Positions 1 through 9,500 of a stretch of DNA of 33,226 bases are shown piece by piece. The notes below the pieces were generated by a model. The model did not search any database and was not told where the DNA came from. It saw only the letters and a program-made list of their open reading frames with translations. Location: positions 1 to 33,226 of the IMG/VR virus record IMGVR_UViG_3300010885_020289. One strand, written 5' to 3'. Numbering within the stretch: position 1 is the first letter of the stretch; each line of letters opens with the position of its first letter. Made by a program: the position numbers and the translations under genes. This DNA is from a virus.

Positions 1-1058
1 ATCTTAGCTGTAACTTCATTGAGTTTGTCTTGGATAGAATCGTAATAGTCTTGGCTTTCTTTGAGATCCTTGTTGAGTTTTTCAAGTATCATTCCTAAAT
101 TAGCATCGTGTAATAGAGTTCCACACGCATAGCAAGTATGATCCTCAGAATCTTTTATCTGATTTTCCAATTTTTGTAATGCTTTAGCTGCTTGGCCAGA
201 ACTACTCTCAAGGGAAGCTTTTTCCCTGACAAGGCTCTTAACCATTTCTCGTGTCTCGCTCCACGTCTTGAGCGACGTCTGAGCTTCAATTTCTGAAACG
301 ATGTCAACTGCCTGAAGAGCCCTAATAGCGGTTTCCGTAGATTTAATTTCTTCTTCTTGTCTGGAATACCAAGCTTTTTTCTTGAGATTGAGTGACTCAA
401 TGGTAGCTTTGATACGCTCATTGCTGGTTTTCGTCGCTTCAATGTTAGCTGTCTCCTGAGTTATCTGATCTTTTGTTGATTTAACCTGTTCTTTTAACAG
501 ATCAGCCTTCTCACTAAGGGCTGTTATGCCTAAAAGCTGTTCAATCACTTCTCTTTGATCGTTTGCCTTCATTCCTAAGAAAGGTTCTGTATATGTGTTC
601 AATGCAAGTATGTGTTTGAACATCATATGACTCATACTAAGAAGAGATTGTATAGATTCTTGTGTTTTACGGCTATCTCCTTGACTCTCATCAAGATCTG
701 CTTCTTGTTCTTGATTGTTAATGTAGAATTTTAAGATATTGGGCTTACGTCCACGTTCAATCCTATATTCTAACCCATCTCTTTCAAAAGTAACAGTAAC
801 TAACATATTTTTTTGATTAATATTGTTAATTAGGTTATCTCTCTTGATGTTTGTTAGTGCTTGTCCAAACAAACTATAGCTAAGAGCATTAATGATAGTA
901 GTTTTACCAGTTCCGTTCCTGTTTCCGCTATCATCTCCACCCATATCTAGGTTTTCACCTAGCACAAGTGTTAGTTGTTCCTTTTCAAAGTCTACTGCTT
1001 GGGTTTGATTGCCCACGCTCATGAAGTTTTTTACTGTGAGGCTCTTTATTTTAATCAT
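1..1058 (-). CDS. gp46: Recombination endonuclease subunit gp46 (Rad50/SbcC-like ATPase), partial
   Basis: This is the ATPase/coiled-coil subunit of the gp46-gp47 complex, which in T4 resects DNA ends for recombination-dependent replication and host DNA breakdown. Only the first 352 residues are in the window; the C-terminal part (second coiled coil, signature and Walker B) lies beyond the left edge. The N-terminus carries a T4-gp46-like MSVGN segment (13-17) and a Walker A loop, GNRNGTGKTT at residues 45-54. A long charged helical region follows from about 190. A zinc-hook motif CYAC (residues 309-312, bases 123-134) sits in the middle, as in Rad50/SbcC. The start ATG (1056-1058) overlaps the TGA of gp47 by four bases (ATGA), so the two are translationally coupled. 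The identification is firm: domain order and partner gene both agree. Confidence 0.95.
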   Translation of the reverse strand, partial: MIKIKSLTVKNFMSVGNQTQAVDFEKEQLTLVLGENLDMGGDDSGNRNGTGKTTIINALSYSLFGQALTNIKRDNLINNINQKNMLVTVTFERDGLEYRIERGRKPNILKFYINNQEQEADLDESQGDSRKTQESIQSLLSMSHMMFKHILALNTYTEPFLGMKANDQREVIEQLLGITALSEKADLLKEQVKSTKDQITQETANIEATKTSNERIKATIESLNLKKKAWYSRQEEEIKSTETAIRALQAVDIVSEIEAQTSLKTWSETREMVKSLVREKASLESSSGQAAKALQKLENQIKDSEDHTCYACGTLLHDANLGMILEKLNKDLKESQDYYDSIQDKLNEVTAK

Positions 1059-2068
1059 AGTCCGTTATAAATCTCCAGTAGTAGCTTAGGATCGTAACTA
1101 TCGCTCTCAATACTAATGATTTGATTCATTACTATCTGATCAACACTCTCAAATTTAGTAATTTCTAAAGCACTAGTATTACCATCTAGGTCTTTTTTCT
1201 CAGGAATTAGTGTACACTCACGTATGTTGTACTTTGCCATTACTGTTTCTTTAATGAAATTAGCTTCTTCAAAGCTAATATCAATATCTAACCCAACCCT
1301 TAAATGCATTTTAGGCCTGCAAAGATTGTCCATGTCATCGATTAGTTTGCTTAATTTAGTAGTTCTATATAGTGGAGCATCTGGCCAATCAATATATTGT
1401 GGCTTATTTCCCCATTCTAATATCATCATGCCGCGCTCGCTATCCCAAGCGTCGGCAAAATTATGAGGAAAAGCATTACCGATATAATGAATGTTACCTT
1501 TATTTTGTCTTTTATGGAAGTGTCCAGTAAAAACATATTCGTTATTTGCTAGATCATCAGCTTTCATATCACCGTGATCAGGCATTTGTACCATTGCGTT
1601 CATATAAAACATTGGTAATTCGAAGTGTCCAAACATATAACGACTCTTCATTTTAGTAATTTTCTTCCATTCATCACCTACAAGCCATGGAATAAATGCA
1701 ACTTCATCCATAACAATTGGTTCTGTAATCATAGTAATGCCTGGAACGTGCTTTCCAAAAGCTACAGAGTTCATATCTCTTCGGTCTTTATAATACAGAT
1801 CGTGATTTCCAGGAAAGAAAATTACTTGATCAAATGATTTTCCTAGCTTCTCTAAGCATTCTAGTCCGCTATTCATAGTAACGATGTTGATAGAATTACG
1901 ATTGTGATTCCAATCTCCACAGAAGATTGCAGTTTCACAACCGTTATTCTTAGCAGTTTCTATAAACCAATCGACAAATTCTACGCAATCGTCAGTATGC
2001 GACTTTGAATTTGACTTTAAGCCAAAATGTATGTCTGTAAAGACAGCAGCTTTCTTAAAGAACTCCAT
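1055..2068 (-). CDS. gp47: Recombination endonuclease subunit gp47 (Mre11/SbcD-like nuclease)
   Basis: This is a metal-dependent phosphoesterase/nuclease that partners gp46. At 337 residues it is about the length of T4 gp47 (339, from memory). The metallophosphoesterase motifs are all present in order: D12-x-H14, G51-D52, G87-N-H-D90, H148 in GHFE, and H183-x-H185 in GHFHKR. All expected metal-ligand positions are therefore intact. The C-terminal third, which in this family caps the active site and contacts the ATPase, is less recognisable. A strong ribosome site, AAGGAG on the minus strand (2079-2074), lies five bases before the ATG at 2068. A sigma70-like promoter lies just upstream (2088-2116). 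The gene ends in a four-base overlap with gp46. Confidence 0.95.
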   Translation of the reverse strand: MEFFKKAAVFTDIHFGLKSNSKSHTDDCVEFVDWFIETAKNNGCETAIFCGDWNHNRNSINIVTMNSGLECLEKLGKSFDQVIFFPGNHDLYYKDRRDMNSVAFGKHVPGITMITEPIVMDEVAFIPWLVGDEWKKITKMKSRYMFGHFELPMFYMNAMVQMPDHGDMKADDLANNEYVFTGHFHKRQNKGNIHYIGNAFPHNFADAWDSERGMMILEWGNKPQYIDWPDAPLYRTTKLSKLIDDMDNLCRPKMHLRVGLDIDISFEEANFIKETVMAKYNIRECTLIPEKKDLDGNTSALEITKFESVDQIVMNQIISIESDSYDPKLLLEIYNGL

Positions 2069-2087
2069 ATAAACTCCTTATTATAAT

Positions 2088-2116
2088 ATAATAACAGAGT
2101 TTACATTAAAAGTCAA
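2088..2116 (-). promoter_or_regulatory. Sigma70-like promoter for gp47-gp46
   Basis: On the minus strand, TTGACT (2116-2111) is followed by exactly 17 bases and then TATTAT (2093-2088), a near-consensus -35/-10 pair. Transcription would start near 2081, just before the AAGGAG ribosome site of gp47. The -35 box contains the TGA stop codon of gp55, so the promoter is tucked into the end of the upstream gene. It is predicted from sequence only; AT-rich DNA gives chance matches, but the spacing and position are good. Confidence 0.6.
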
Positions 2117-2943
2117 TCGGAACTTCCGCCGCTGTTACGATCTTTAGCTAATTGCCATTCGTGATTTCCTTGGCGTGTATAGCTAGGACTAAAGTTATTC
2201 ATTTCTAAGATATCATCGCGAATATTTTGATTACGCTTCTCTATATTAATAACTCTAGTAAAGCTGTTTGTTACAGCAGCAGTATAATATGCAAACGGAT
2301 TTTGACTCTTTGATTCGTCAAATTGTAATCCTATTTGTGTTAATTGTAGAATTGCTTGCCCACGCATTTCGTCATTGTAAGTATATCCGCGAACATTTCC
2401 TCTTGTAGCATATCGTTCACATAGCTTCATAAACATCTTTGCTAGTTTATTTGTAAATTGGCCTTGATCTTTACGGAAATATCCATTTTCCATACCGCCT
2501 GTCCAATGACTTTTACCTACACACATTAGATTTCCTGCATCGTCAAACTTCCAATGTTGGAAAGGAGGGAAGTTTACTTTGTCGTGTGCATCTGCTACGG
2601 TCTTTGTCTTCTTTTTTCTTCCAGGAGCTAACGGTATATGATCAAATGACATTATACGGAACACTAGATCTGCTTTTTCAACCTTACGATAATCAATTTC
2701 GCAATCACTTAGTTTGCTTTTTTTATCTCCAGAAAGTTTACGTCTTTCAAATTCTTGTCCAGTTAGTTTCTTAGCTCGAGTTCTTTTAGCTTCTGCTATG
2801 GTTCTAATGTTAATCTTATCTAAACTTGGTAATATCATGTCATAATCACAATATGTAGGATCTACGTAACTACAATAGCTATTCTTGCTTTTATGAATTT
2901 CGTCTAGTAAGTCCTTGTTATTTAAATAGTTTACTTTTGCCAT
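2113..2943 (-). CDS. gp55: Late-transcription sigma factor gp55, enlarged form
   Basis: In T4, gp55 replaces host sigma on RNA polymerase and recognises the late promoter TATAAATA. This 276-residue protein keeps the T4-like N-terminal tag YLNNKDLL (residues 6-13). From about 165 to 245 it has a sigma region 2-like core, with MFMKLCERYA, GYTYNDEMRGQAI, FDESKSQNPFAYYTAAVTNS and INIEKR. That core closely follows T4 gp55 (its YxNNKELL, FDETKYKNPHAY and KKERK segments). About 120 residues (roughly 25-160, basic, with PPFQHW and KSHWTGG) separate the N-terminal tag from the core; T4 gp55 has only about 30 there. The C-terminus (HEWQLAKDRNSGGSSD) shows no obvious match to the hydrophobic-acidic tail with which T4 gp55 binds the gp45 sliding clamp. 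The ribosome site GGAGAAG lies at 2957-2951. The promoter is at 2964-2992. Confidence 0.9.
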   Translation of the reverse strand: MAKVNYLNNKDLLDEIHKSKNSYCSYVDPTYCDYDMILPSLDKINIRTIAEAKRTRAKKLTGQEFERRKLSGDKKSKLSDCEIDYRKVEKADLVFRIMSFDHIPLAPGRKKKTKTVADAHDKVNFPPFQHWKFDDAGNLMCVGKSHWTGGMENGYFRKDQGQFTNKLAKMFMKLCERYATRGNVRGYTYNDEMRGQAILQLTQIGLQFDESKSQNPFAYYTAAVTNSFTRVINIEKRNQNIRDDILEMNNFSPSYTRQGNHEWQLAKDRNSGGSSD

Positions 2944-2963
2944 TATTATTCTTCTCCAATCTT

Positions 2964-2992
2964 ATTATAATATACGCACATTATAAATGCAA
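2964..2992 (-). promoter_or_regulatory. Sigma70-like promoter for gp55
   Basis: On the minus strand, TTGCAT (2992-2987), a 17-base spacer and a perfect TATAAT (2969-2964) lie upstream of gp55, followed by GGAGAAG and the ATG. This is what a host-polymerase early or middle promoter should look like. Its -35 box and spacer overlap the rightward late promoter at 2982-2989. It is predicted, not measured. Confidence 0.65.
2982..2989 (+). promoter_or_regulatory. Candidate T4-type late promoter for the baseplate cluster
   Basis: TATAAATG differs from the T4 late consensus TATAAATA at one base. As the -10 element it would start RNA near 2994, leaving a leader of about 20 bases that contains the GGGGG ribosome site (3003-3007) before the ATG at 3014. 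AATAAATA at 2991-2998 is an alternative, but it sits too close to the gene to leave room for the ribosome site. The neighbouring gp55 gene supports late-sigma use. Confidence 0.6.
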
Positions 2993-3013
2993 TAAATATC
3001 TAGGGGGATTCTT

Positions 3014-3916
3014 ATGGAAGATGATTTTTTTGGTGGTATATCTGATACAGTAGCTGATGTTACTGATTCTATCAGTGATACCCTTAGTGATACAGTAGAC
3101 TCGTTAGGTGATCTAGTAGGTGAGGGGTTAAATGGATTAGCAAATGTTGCTGCCGGCGCCCTAACTGGTGCCGCTATTGGTGCAATTGGAAGTATTTTAG
3201 GTGGACTTAACACATTAGATCCCAATCTTGTTCTTAGCTCCCACAGGCGCCAAGGAATTCCTTTCGGCGCCGAATTTGATTATGATTCTAGTTCTTGTTC
3301 TACAAGATTTTCAGGACCAGCCGGACAAAAAGACTGGCGTGTAAATATCTTCAGTCCAATTATACTAGAAAGTTCGGCATTAGCTCCCCTGGCCCGCACA
3401 AACGGATTAATATTTCCATATCTACCAAGTATTACTTTTAGCAGCACTGCTAGATATGATGCAATTGCTCCTACACACAGTAATTATCCTTTTTATGCTT
3501 ACAAGAATTCACAAGTTGATGATATAACAATTGCAGGAAGCTTTACTGTACAAGATCAAAAAGAAGGTATCTATTGGTTAGCTGTTATGCATTTCTTAAG
3601 GACTGTAACAAAAATGTATACAGGTAGAGGTCCTAATTTAGGAAACCCACCACCTATCTGTACATTAAATGGCTATGGAGATTTTGTTTTCAATAATGTT
3701 AGTTGTGTAATTAAACAATTTAATATATATTTTCAAAAAGATGTTGATTATATCTCAGTAAAAGGGCCAATGGGCATGAGTTATGTTCCATCTAAGAGTG
3801 AAATTACTGTTGTATTATCTCCTGTATACAGTAGAGATAAGACAAAGACATTCAATCTTACTAGTTTTGCTAATGGAAACTTAGTCTCAGGTAGAGACGG
3901 AAAAGGTTGGTTATGA
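3014..3916 (+). CDS. gp48: Baseplate tail-tube cap/initiator protein (gp48-like)
   Basis: This 300-residue protein probably caps the baseplate hub and starts tail-tube assembly. The tube-like part is about 85-300 and contains YDAIAPTHSNYPFYAY, SQVDDITIAGSFTVQDQ, AVMHFLRTVTKMYTG and NGYGDFVFNNV, which I recognise as the gp48/gp54 type of tube protein in T4-like phages. I prefer gp48 because marine relatives are usually so named, but gp54 is a fair alternative; no second such gene follows here. The first 35 residues are acidic and Ser/Thr-rich. Residues 36-65 form a Gly/Ala-rich hydrophobic stretch with small residues spaced like a glycine zipper. The start is set by the GGGGG ribosome site at 3003-3007. 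The stop overlaps the next gene by four bases (ATGA). Confidence 0.75.
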   Translation: MEDDFFGGISDTVADVTDSISDTLSDTVDSLGDLVGEGLNGLANVAAGALTGAAIGAIGSILGGLNTLDPNLVLSSHRRQGIPFGAEFDYDSSSCSTRFSGPAGQKDWRVNIFSPIILESSALAPLARTNGLIFPYLPSITFSSTARYDAIAPTHSNYPFYAYKNSQVDDITIAGSFTVQDQKEGIYWLAVMHFLRTVTKMYTGRGPNLGNPPPICTLNGYGDFVFNNVSCVIKQFNIYFQKDVDYISVKGPMGMSYVPSKSEITVVLSPVYSRDKTKTFNLTSFANGNLVSGRDGKGWL

Positions 3917-4218
3917 TAGCAAGATATTCAGCAAGTAGTCCTTGGTATTCAACTCCAATAGTTGATAATACTTTAGATATATGGGCACCTAGGACGATTC
4001 CCTCAAGAGATGATGATTTTGAATACACTATATTACCTCAATATAATTATAGACCTGATCTTTTAGCCTACGACATTTATGGTAATCCAAAACTATGGTG
4101 GGTTTTTATGCAGCGTAACAAAGATGTTATATTTGATCCTATTTTTGATTTTCGTTCCGGCACTACTATTAAGTTGCCAAAGAAATCTGCGTTATTATCT
4201 GCATTAGGAATAGGATAA
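3913..4218 (+). CDS. gp53: Baseplate wedge subunit gp53
   Basis: In T4, gp53 is a small wedge protein that joins neighbouring wedges around the hub. Here it has 101 residues, shorter than T4 gp53 (about 196, from memory) but usual for marine relatives as far as I recall. The diagnostic block is residues 49-69, with DLLAYDIYGNPKLWW and FMQRN. It is followed by DVIFDPIFDFRSGTTIKLP, the characteristic end of this family. I chose ATG 3913, which forms the coupled ATGA overlap with the stop of gp48; the in-frame TTG at 3907 is less likely. The next gene begins three bases after its stop. Confidence 0.85.
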   Translation: MIARYSASSPWYSTPIVDNTLDIWAPRTIPSRDDDFEYTILPQYNYRPDLLAYDIYGNPKLWWVFMQRNKDVIFDPIFDFRSGTTIKLPKKSALLSALGIG

Positions 4219-4221
4219 TAA

Positions 4222-6480
4222 ATGGCTGATAACATTACTGGAGTACCACTAACATCTGATTATGTTGAACCCGGTAATCCTATTACGGTAGGGTCAGGTT
4301 CTGCATCAGATGATTTAGCACAAACTCGCGCCGTCTATGATGATGTGTTAAATAATCAACCAAGAGGTAAAAAAAACCCACTTAGTTTTTATAAAACATT
4401 TAATTATCTTTTTACTTTGGCTATTATTCCTACAGGAATTTATAATAATGGATCGTATCCATCTCCAGGTAATTTGCCTAATATTTTAATAAGATCCCAG
4501 GGTGATTGGCGTAACTGTGATAGAGTAACTACAGAATTTGGATCTTTTGATTATTATCTAGATAATCTTATTATTAGTACTATAGTAACACCAACTGAAC
4601 ACACAGGAAATACTATTAATGGTAATGCAATTTCTTTTGAAGTGTTAGAACCTTACAGTATGGGATTATTTGCTGAAGCAATTGCCGCTGGTGCAATTAA
4701 TGCAGGATATCTTGAAATTGTTGGAGCTGTTTTTATATTAGCAATTGAATTTGCAGGATACACAGATAATGATGTACCTCATATTGATTCGTCGTTAACA
4801 AAGTATATAACATTGAATATTACTGATATGACCATGAGTGTAACTAATGCTGGATGTAGATATAATATAACTGCTAATTCGGCAGCCGGTAAAACATTAA
4901 ATGATGGTAACTCAGAAACTAAATTTGATCATCAATTACACGGTATAACTGTAGAAGATTTTATATCAAAGAATGTAAAAGGGAGTTTACAATTTGCTCT
5001 CAACAGAGCATTAAATCAACTAGTTTCTGATAAAACTCTAGCATCAACAGATAAGATTGAAATAACGTTTCCAGAAAATCCAAATTTACCCGGAGTTACT
5101 AATACTATTGGTAAAGCTAAATTATTTAAAGATAACAATTCTGCTGGCGCACAACCTCAACCAGATTTAGATAAAATTTATGATAAACAAAATAAAATTT
5201 ACAAAGAAACATATAATGTTAAAGAGGACAGAGTAACAACTATTCCTAAAGCTACTCCTATAATATCTGCTATAAAAGAAATTATATTAAGAAGTGATTA
5301 CATATCTAATCAAATGCCTGGAGGTAAGTTTAATACAGATTCGATGGGGATGATTAATTGGTTTATTATTAAAACTAGAAACGAATTTGGAGAATTTAAT
5401 CCCCAAATGAACAGACATAATATGAAATGGATATATGAAATATTACCTTGGAAAGTACAAATAGATAAATTTGTACCTCCCGGCACACAACCGCCGGGGT
5501 ATGATCAATTAAGATTAAACATTCCTAAGGTTTATGATTACATTTATACAGGTAAGAATACAGAAATAATATCCTGGAATATTCGATATAATAATACTTT
5601 AGCAGATTTAAAACCAGTTGATCTTACAACAAATGCTGGAACTGCTATATCAAATGTAACAGGTGATGCTGGTATAAAACAAACAGGAAAAACATTACCT
5701 AATGCTGCAAGTGTAGGATCTAAGGAGATATCTCCTATGATTGCATTAACTGGCGCAAAAGAATTTTTAACTACTGGAAATGCAGGTAGTGGAACTGATG
5801 TATCTACCACAACAAATACTAGAATGTTAAGTAGAATAATTAACGGCGCCGGCAGTGGAACAGGTGATATGATAAATTTAGATATGGTTATACACGGTGA
5901 TCCACATTGGATATCTAATGATGTTTCCGGAAATAAAATCGTGCCTGCATCAACGTTTAGCGAAAATACAGACGGCTCAACAAATACATTTAGTGGAAAG
6001 GTATATGTAATAGCTAATTTTAGAACGCCAATTGATATTGATCCAGTAAGTGGGCTTTATAAATTTACAGCCACATTAGATACAATTAGCGGAATATATG
6101 AAGTAACATCAATGGAACATCGATTTGAAAAAGGTAAGTTTACTCAAAGATTTGCTAATGCAAATAGATTAAGAGCACAGCTTACAACAAGCGGAAAAGG
6201 TTCTGGATTTGGTATATCAGAAGGCCGCCAAGGACAGGGCGGATATCTTGCTGCGGGTAATACTAGTATATTGGGTGCAGCATTTGATCTATTAGGTGGT
6301 GCAAATGTATTTGGTTCCGGTTTACCTATTCCTAATTTAGGCGGAGTAATAGGTGGATTATCTAGAGGAATAGGTTCGGGTATAGGATCAGCTATTGGAG
6401 GAGTAGTTAATAATATAACTTCAGGTGTTGGTGATATAGTTGGAAATCTTACAGAATCAAATGATTCTACGGAAGAATAA
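4222..6480 (+). CDS. Probable baseplate hub protein (gp27-type role)
   Basis: This 752-residue structural protein lies directly before the gp5 spike gene, where a hub partner is expected. Segments resemble hub proteins of contractile tails: YDYIYTGKNTEIISWNIRYN (437-456), IHGDPHWI (about 554-561) and SGIYEVTSMEHRFEKGKFTQ (about 623-642). In that class a tube-like ring made by the protein holds the spike. It is about twice the length of T4 gp27. Residues 658-752 are a Gly-rich tail alternating small and hydrophobic residues and ending in an acidic tip. The ribosome site AGGA (4212-4215) lies inside the end of gp53. I recognise the protein type but not a close named relative; a general virion structural protein label is the safe fallback. 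Confidence 0.6.
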   Translation: MADNITGVPLTSDYVEPGNPITVGSGSASDDLAQTRAVYDDVLNNQPRGKKNPLSFYKTFNYLFTLAIIPTGIYNNGSYPSPGNLPNILIRSQGDWRNCDRVTTEFGSFDYYLDNLIISTIVTPTEHTGNTINGNAISFEVLEPYSMGLFAEAIAAGAINAGYLEIVGAVFILAIEFAGYTDNDVPHIDSSLTKYITLNITDMTMSVTNAGCRYNITANSAAGKTLNDGNSETKFDHQLHGITVEDFISKNVKGSLQFALNRALNQLVSDKTLASTDKIEITFPENPNLPGVTNTIGKAKLFKDNNSAGAQPQPDLDKIYDKQNKIYKETYNVKEDRVTTIPKATPIISAIKEIILRSDYISNQMPGGKFNTDSMGMINWFIIKTRNEFGEFNPQMNRHNMKWIYEILPWKVQIDKFVPPGTQPPGYDQLRLNIPKVYDYIYTGKNTEIISWNIRYNNTLADLKPVDLTTNAGTAISNVTGDAGIKQTGKTLPNAASVGSKEISPMIALTGAKEFLTTGNAGSGTDVSTTTNTRMLSRIINGAGSGTGDMINLDMVIHGDPHWISNDVSGNKIVPASTFSENTDGSTNTFSGKVYVIANFRTPIDIDPVSGLYKFTATLDTISGIYEVTSMEHRFEKGKFTQRFANANRLRAQLTTSGKGSGFGISEGRQGQGGYLAAGNTSILGAAFDLLGGANVFGSGLPIPNLGGVIGGLSRGIGSGIGSAIGGVVNNITSGVGDIVGNLTESNDSTEE

Positions 6481-6501
6481 TATCTATAAGGAAATTAAAA
6501 A

Positions 6502-9500
6502 ATGACAAGAACGTCTGAAGAATCACTTTCTACGCTTAGGATTGACCCAGGTCCTCACATAGGTAGGATCGTCAGTAACGTCGATCCGCATAGGCAAGGT
6601 GCTGTACAAGTAGAACTATTAGGTAATATCGGTAATCAAAGAGGAATGGATCAACAGGTATTTACTGTTAGATATGCTAGTCCTAGTTTTGGATCTACAG
6701 ATGTAGAACATGATGCTACAAATGCTCCAGACCATCATGGATCACAACAGAGTCACGGATTTTGGTCCCCACCTCCAAATACAGGCGGTATGGTATTATG
6801 TATATTCATAGGAGGTGATCCAGGTCAAGGCTATTATTTTGGATCTATACAAGATCAACATATGAATCAATCTGTTCCTGGAATTGCTTCAACTAAATCA
6901 ACAAAGAAACAATTTAAATCTTATAATCCAGATACTGGAGATTGGTCTAAAATTACTGATACTAGTAAATTAACTGATAAAGGGTCACAATTACCTGTTG
7001 GTGAAGTAAATCGACCTAGCGCAAAAGGTATGCAACCTAACACAGGTAAAATGGAAAAACCTGTTAATAGTGCAAGAGTTAGCCAACTAGCTGAACAAGG
7101 ATTAATAGACGATCCATATCGAGGAACACATACTAGCAGTGCCAGAAGAGAAAGTCCTAGTAATGTACATGGATGGTCTACTCCCGGGTCACTTGATAAA
7201 ACTCCAGGAGCTCCAACAAGATCAGTTGGTCCAAGAGATACTCAAGTAACTAAACATACAGCACGTCGTCCTGGACATTCTTTTATAATGGATGACGGTG
7301 ATGAAACACAACTTAGAAAAAGTAAACCCGGTGCCGGCCCTGCTGAATATGCCAATTTACAATCAGGTGAAACAGGCGGCGATGTTATGTTGCCCAAAGA
7401 CCAACAGATAAGAATTACTGCTGCTAATGGTGCTCAATTTATTATGCATTCTACAGAAGATTTTATTCATATACATAATTCAAAAGGAACTGCTTGGGTT
7501 GAAATGACCAGCAACGGAAAGATAGATATCTATACAGCTGATTGTGTAAGTGTGCATACAGAAGCAGATTATAATATTACCGCAGATAGAGATATTAACT
7601 TACACGCAGGCCGGTCTGTGAATATGTATGCCGACCATGATATCAATTTACATTCAAAAACTGAAACCCATGTTAAAGCTGATACTAACGTTCATATGAG
7701 TGCATCTAACCATATTGCAGTACACGCCGAGGGCGGATCTCTTACAATGATGTCAGACGATGTTGCTAATATAGTATCAGGTGATATCAGGATTGATGCT
7801 AAAAGTTTAGATATATCATCAAAAGGTCATATACATATGACTAGTGGTGAAGATACAAATATAAAAGGTGTACAGATGTTTTTCACAGCTATGCGTGATT
7901 TACATTTAGCTGCTTCTGGATCGGTTGTGCAAACATCTGCTCAGTCACATTTAACAGCGTATAGCAAAGCTATTGTACACTCGTTTGGAACTATTGAAAT
8001 GAGATCAGATGATATGTTTAGTACCTCAGGTAGCGATATGTCTATGACATCTGATGGTCCAATTGCAATTTCTGCAGATGGTGGAGATATTAGATTACAA
8101 GGTACCTCTAATGTTTATTTAAACAGCGGCCCAGGAAGAAAGAAAGGTGCAATAGCTGTTGCTACTGATCCTCATAATTTAATGCTAGCAGCTGTAAATC
8201 CTGATGCAACTAGTCCTATATCCGCAGCAGAAGCAGCTGAAGCAAACGATGCAACTGGAGCTAAACCTCATCCAACCGCAACTACAGCTAGTCCAATTAA
8301 ACACGTACCGCATACTGGATTTGGTAAAGCTATTACTACAAGAGTTCCGGGTCCACAACCTTATGACGGTCACGAACATCTCAATCCACCGGGACATACA
8401 CAAGATTTAACTGATAAACATAATGCAGATCAACCATTTAATAAAGACGAAGAAAAGAAACAAATATCTCATTCAGACGATCTAGAAAACTTACCAAATG
8501 GAACCCGTAAGCAAGGTCCAAATGTACACGGTAACAGAAGAAATCCTTATCCACATCACCCATCACCGGGTAGTGATCCAAGTAGTAATGTTACTAGTCA
8601 CGAAAGTCAAATTAGTAATAGAAATACACCAAGTGATTGGGTACAGGATCAAGAATTTATGGGAGATGTAGCAGCGTTATCCGGTAAATTAGGAATTACA
8701 GTTTCAGAATTATTATCTATTTTTGCTATAGAAACAGGAACAGCAACATTAGATCCTAGTAAGACTAATGGCGAGGGATGTGTTGGTCTTATACAAATTT
8801 GTAAGTCTACTAATCCACAATCTGGAAAAACTAACTATGACGAATTAGCTGCTCGCAGTCCTAAAGAGGCAGCTGACGATAATTTAAGTCCAGAAGGATT
8901 GAGAAAATTAACAAGACATAGACAAATGTTTTGGGTCGACAAATATTTTGATCTTATATTACCAAGTGGAGCAGGAGTATTTCCAAAAGAAGATAGGGTG
9001 TGTTATGTTTGGATGGCACTTGCTGCTGGAACTGATTCTAGTAAGTTGATTACTAAAAATACTATCTATCCTTTTTCAGATAGTCGTTGTAAGCGTAATA
9101 AAGGTTGGCAAGATCCTACCCAAGACAACGATTGTACAGTTAAAAAAGCTTGTACTTGGTTGCGTTGGTATGAAAAACAATTTATTGCTCCAAAATTAGG
9201 AGCAAAGAGTTTCAGTCCTGATCTCTCATCAGGCCCTGGCTCAACTATACAGCCAGAAGTTAAGCCAAGTATTCCAACACCAGGCAGTACAGATAATAGT
9301 TTTCCTGGAACTACACAGGAAAATACTATGCCTTCAAATACCCCAGGTGTACCAAACAGTGTACGTTGGTCTTGGTATGACGACAAATATATTGCAGTAG
9401 ATATTACAGGTCAACCTGTTAATGCAGCAGGTAACCAAGTTGCTCCTGATGCTGCATTTAGTAAACCAGCAGTATTAAATCCACCAGCTGCACCAGCAGC

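Noticed and set aside
155-442. Minus-strand frame of 95 residues, very rich in Lys and Arg
   Set aside because: It lies out of frame inside gp46, whose own frame is intact across this stretch and carries the zinc hook; composition is that of a shadow frame.
2991-2998. AATAAATA as the main late promoter of the baseplate cluster
   Set aside because: RNA would start at or after the GGGGG ribosome site; TATAAATG at 2982-2989 is better placed.
3140-3210. Hydrophobic Gly/Ala stretch of the tube-cap protein as a signal peptide or true membrane helix
   Set aside because: It begins after 35 acidic residues and is too rich in small residues; there is no basic N-terminus or cleavage site.
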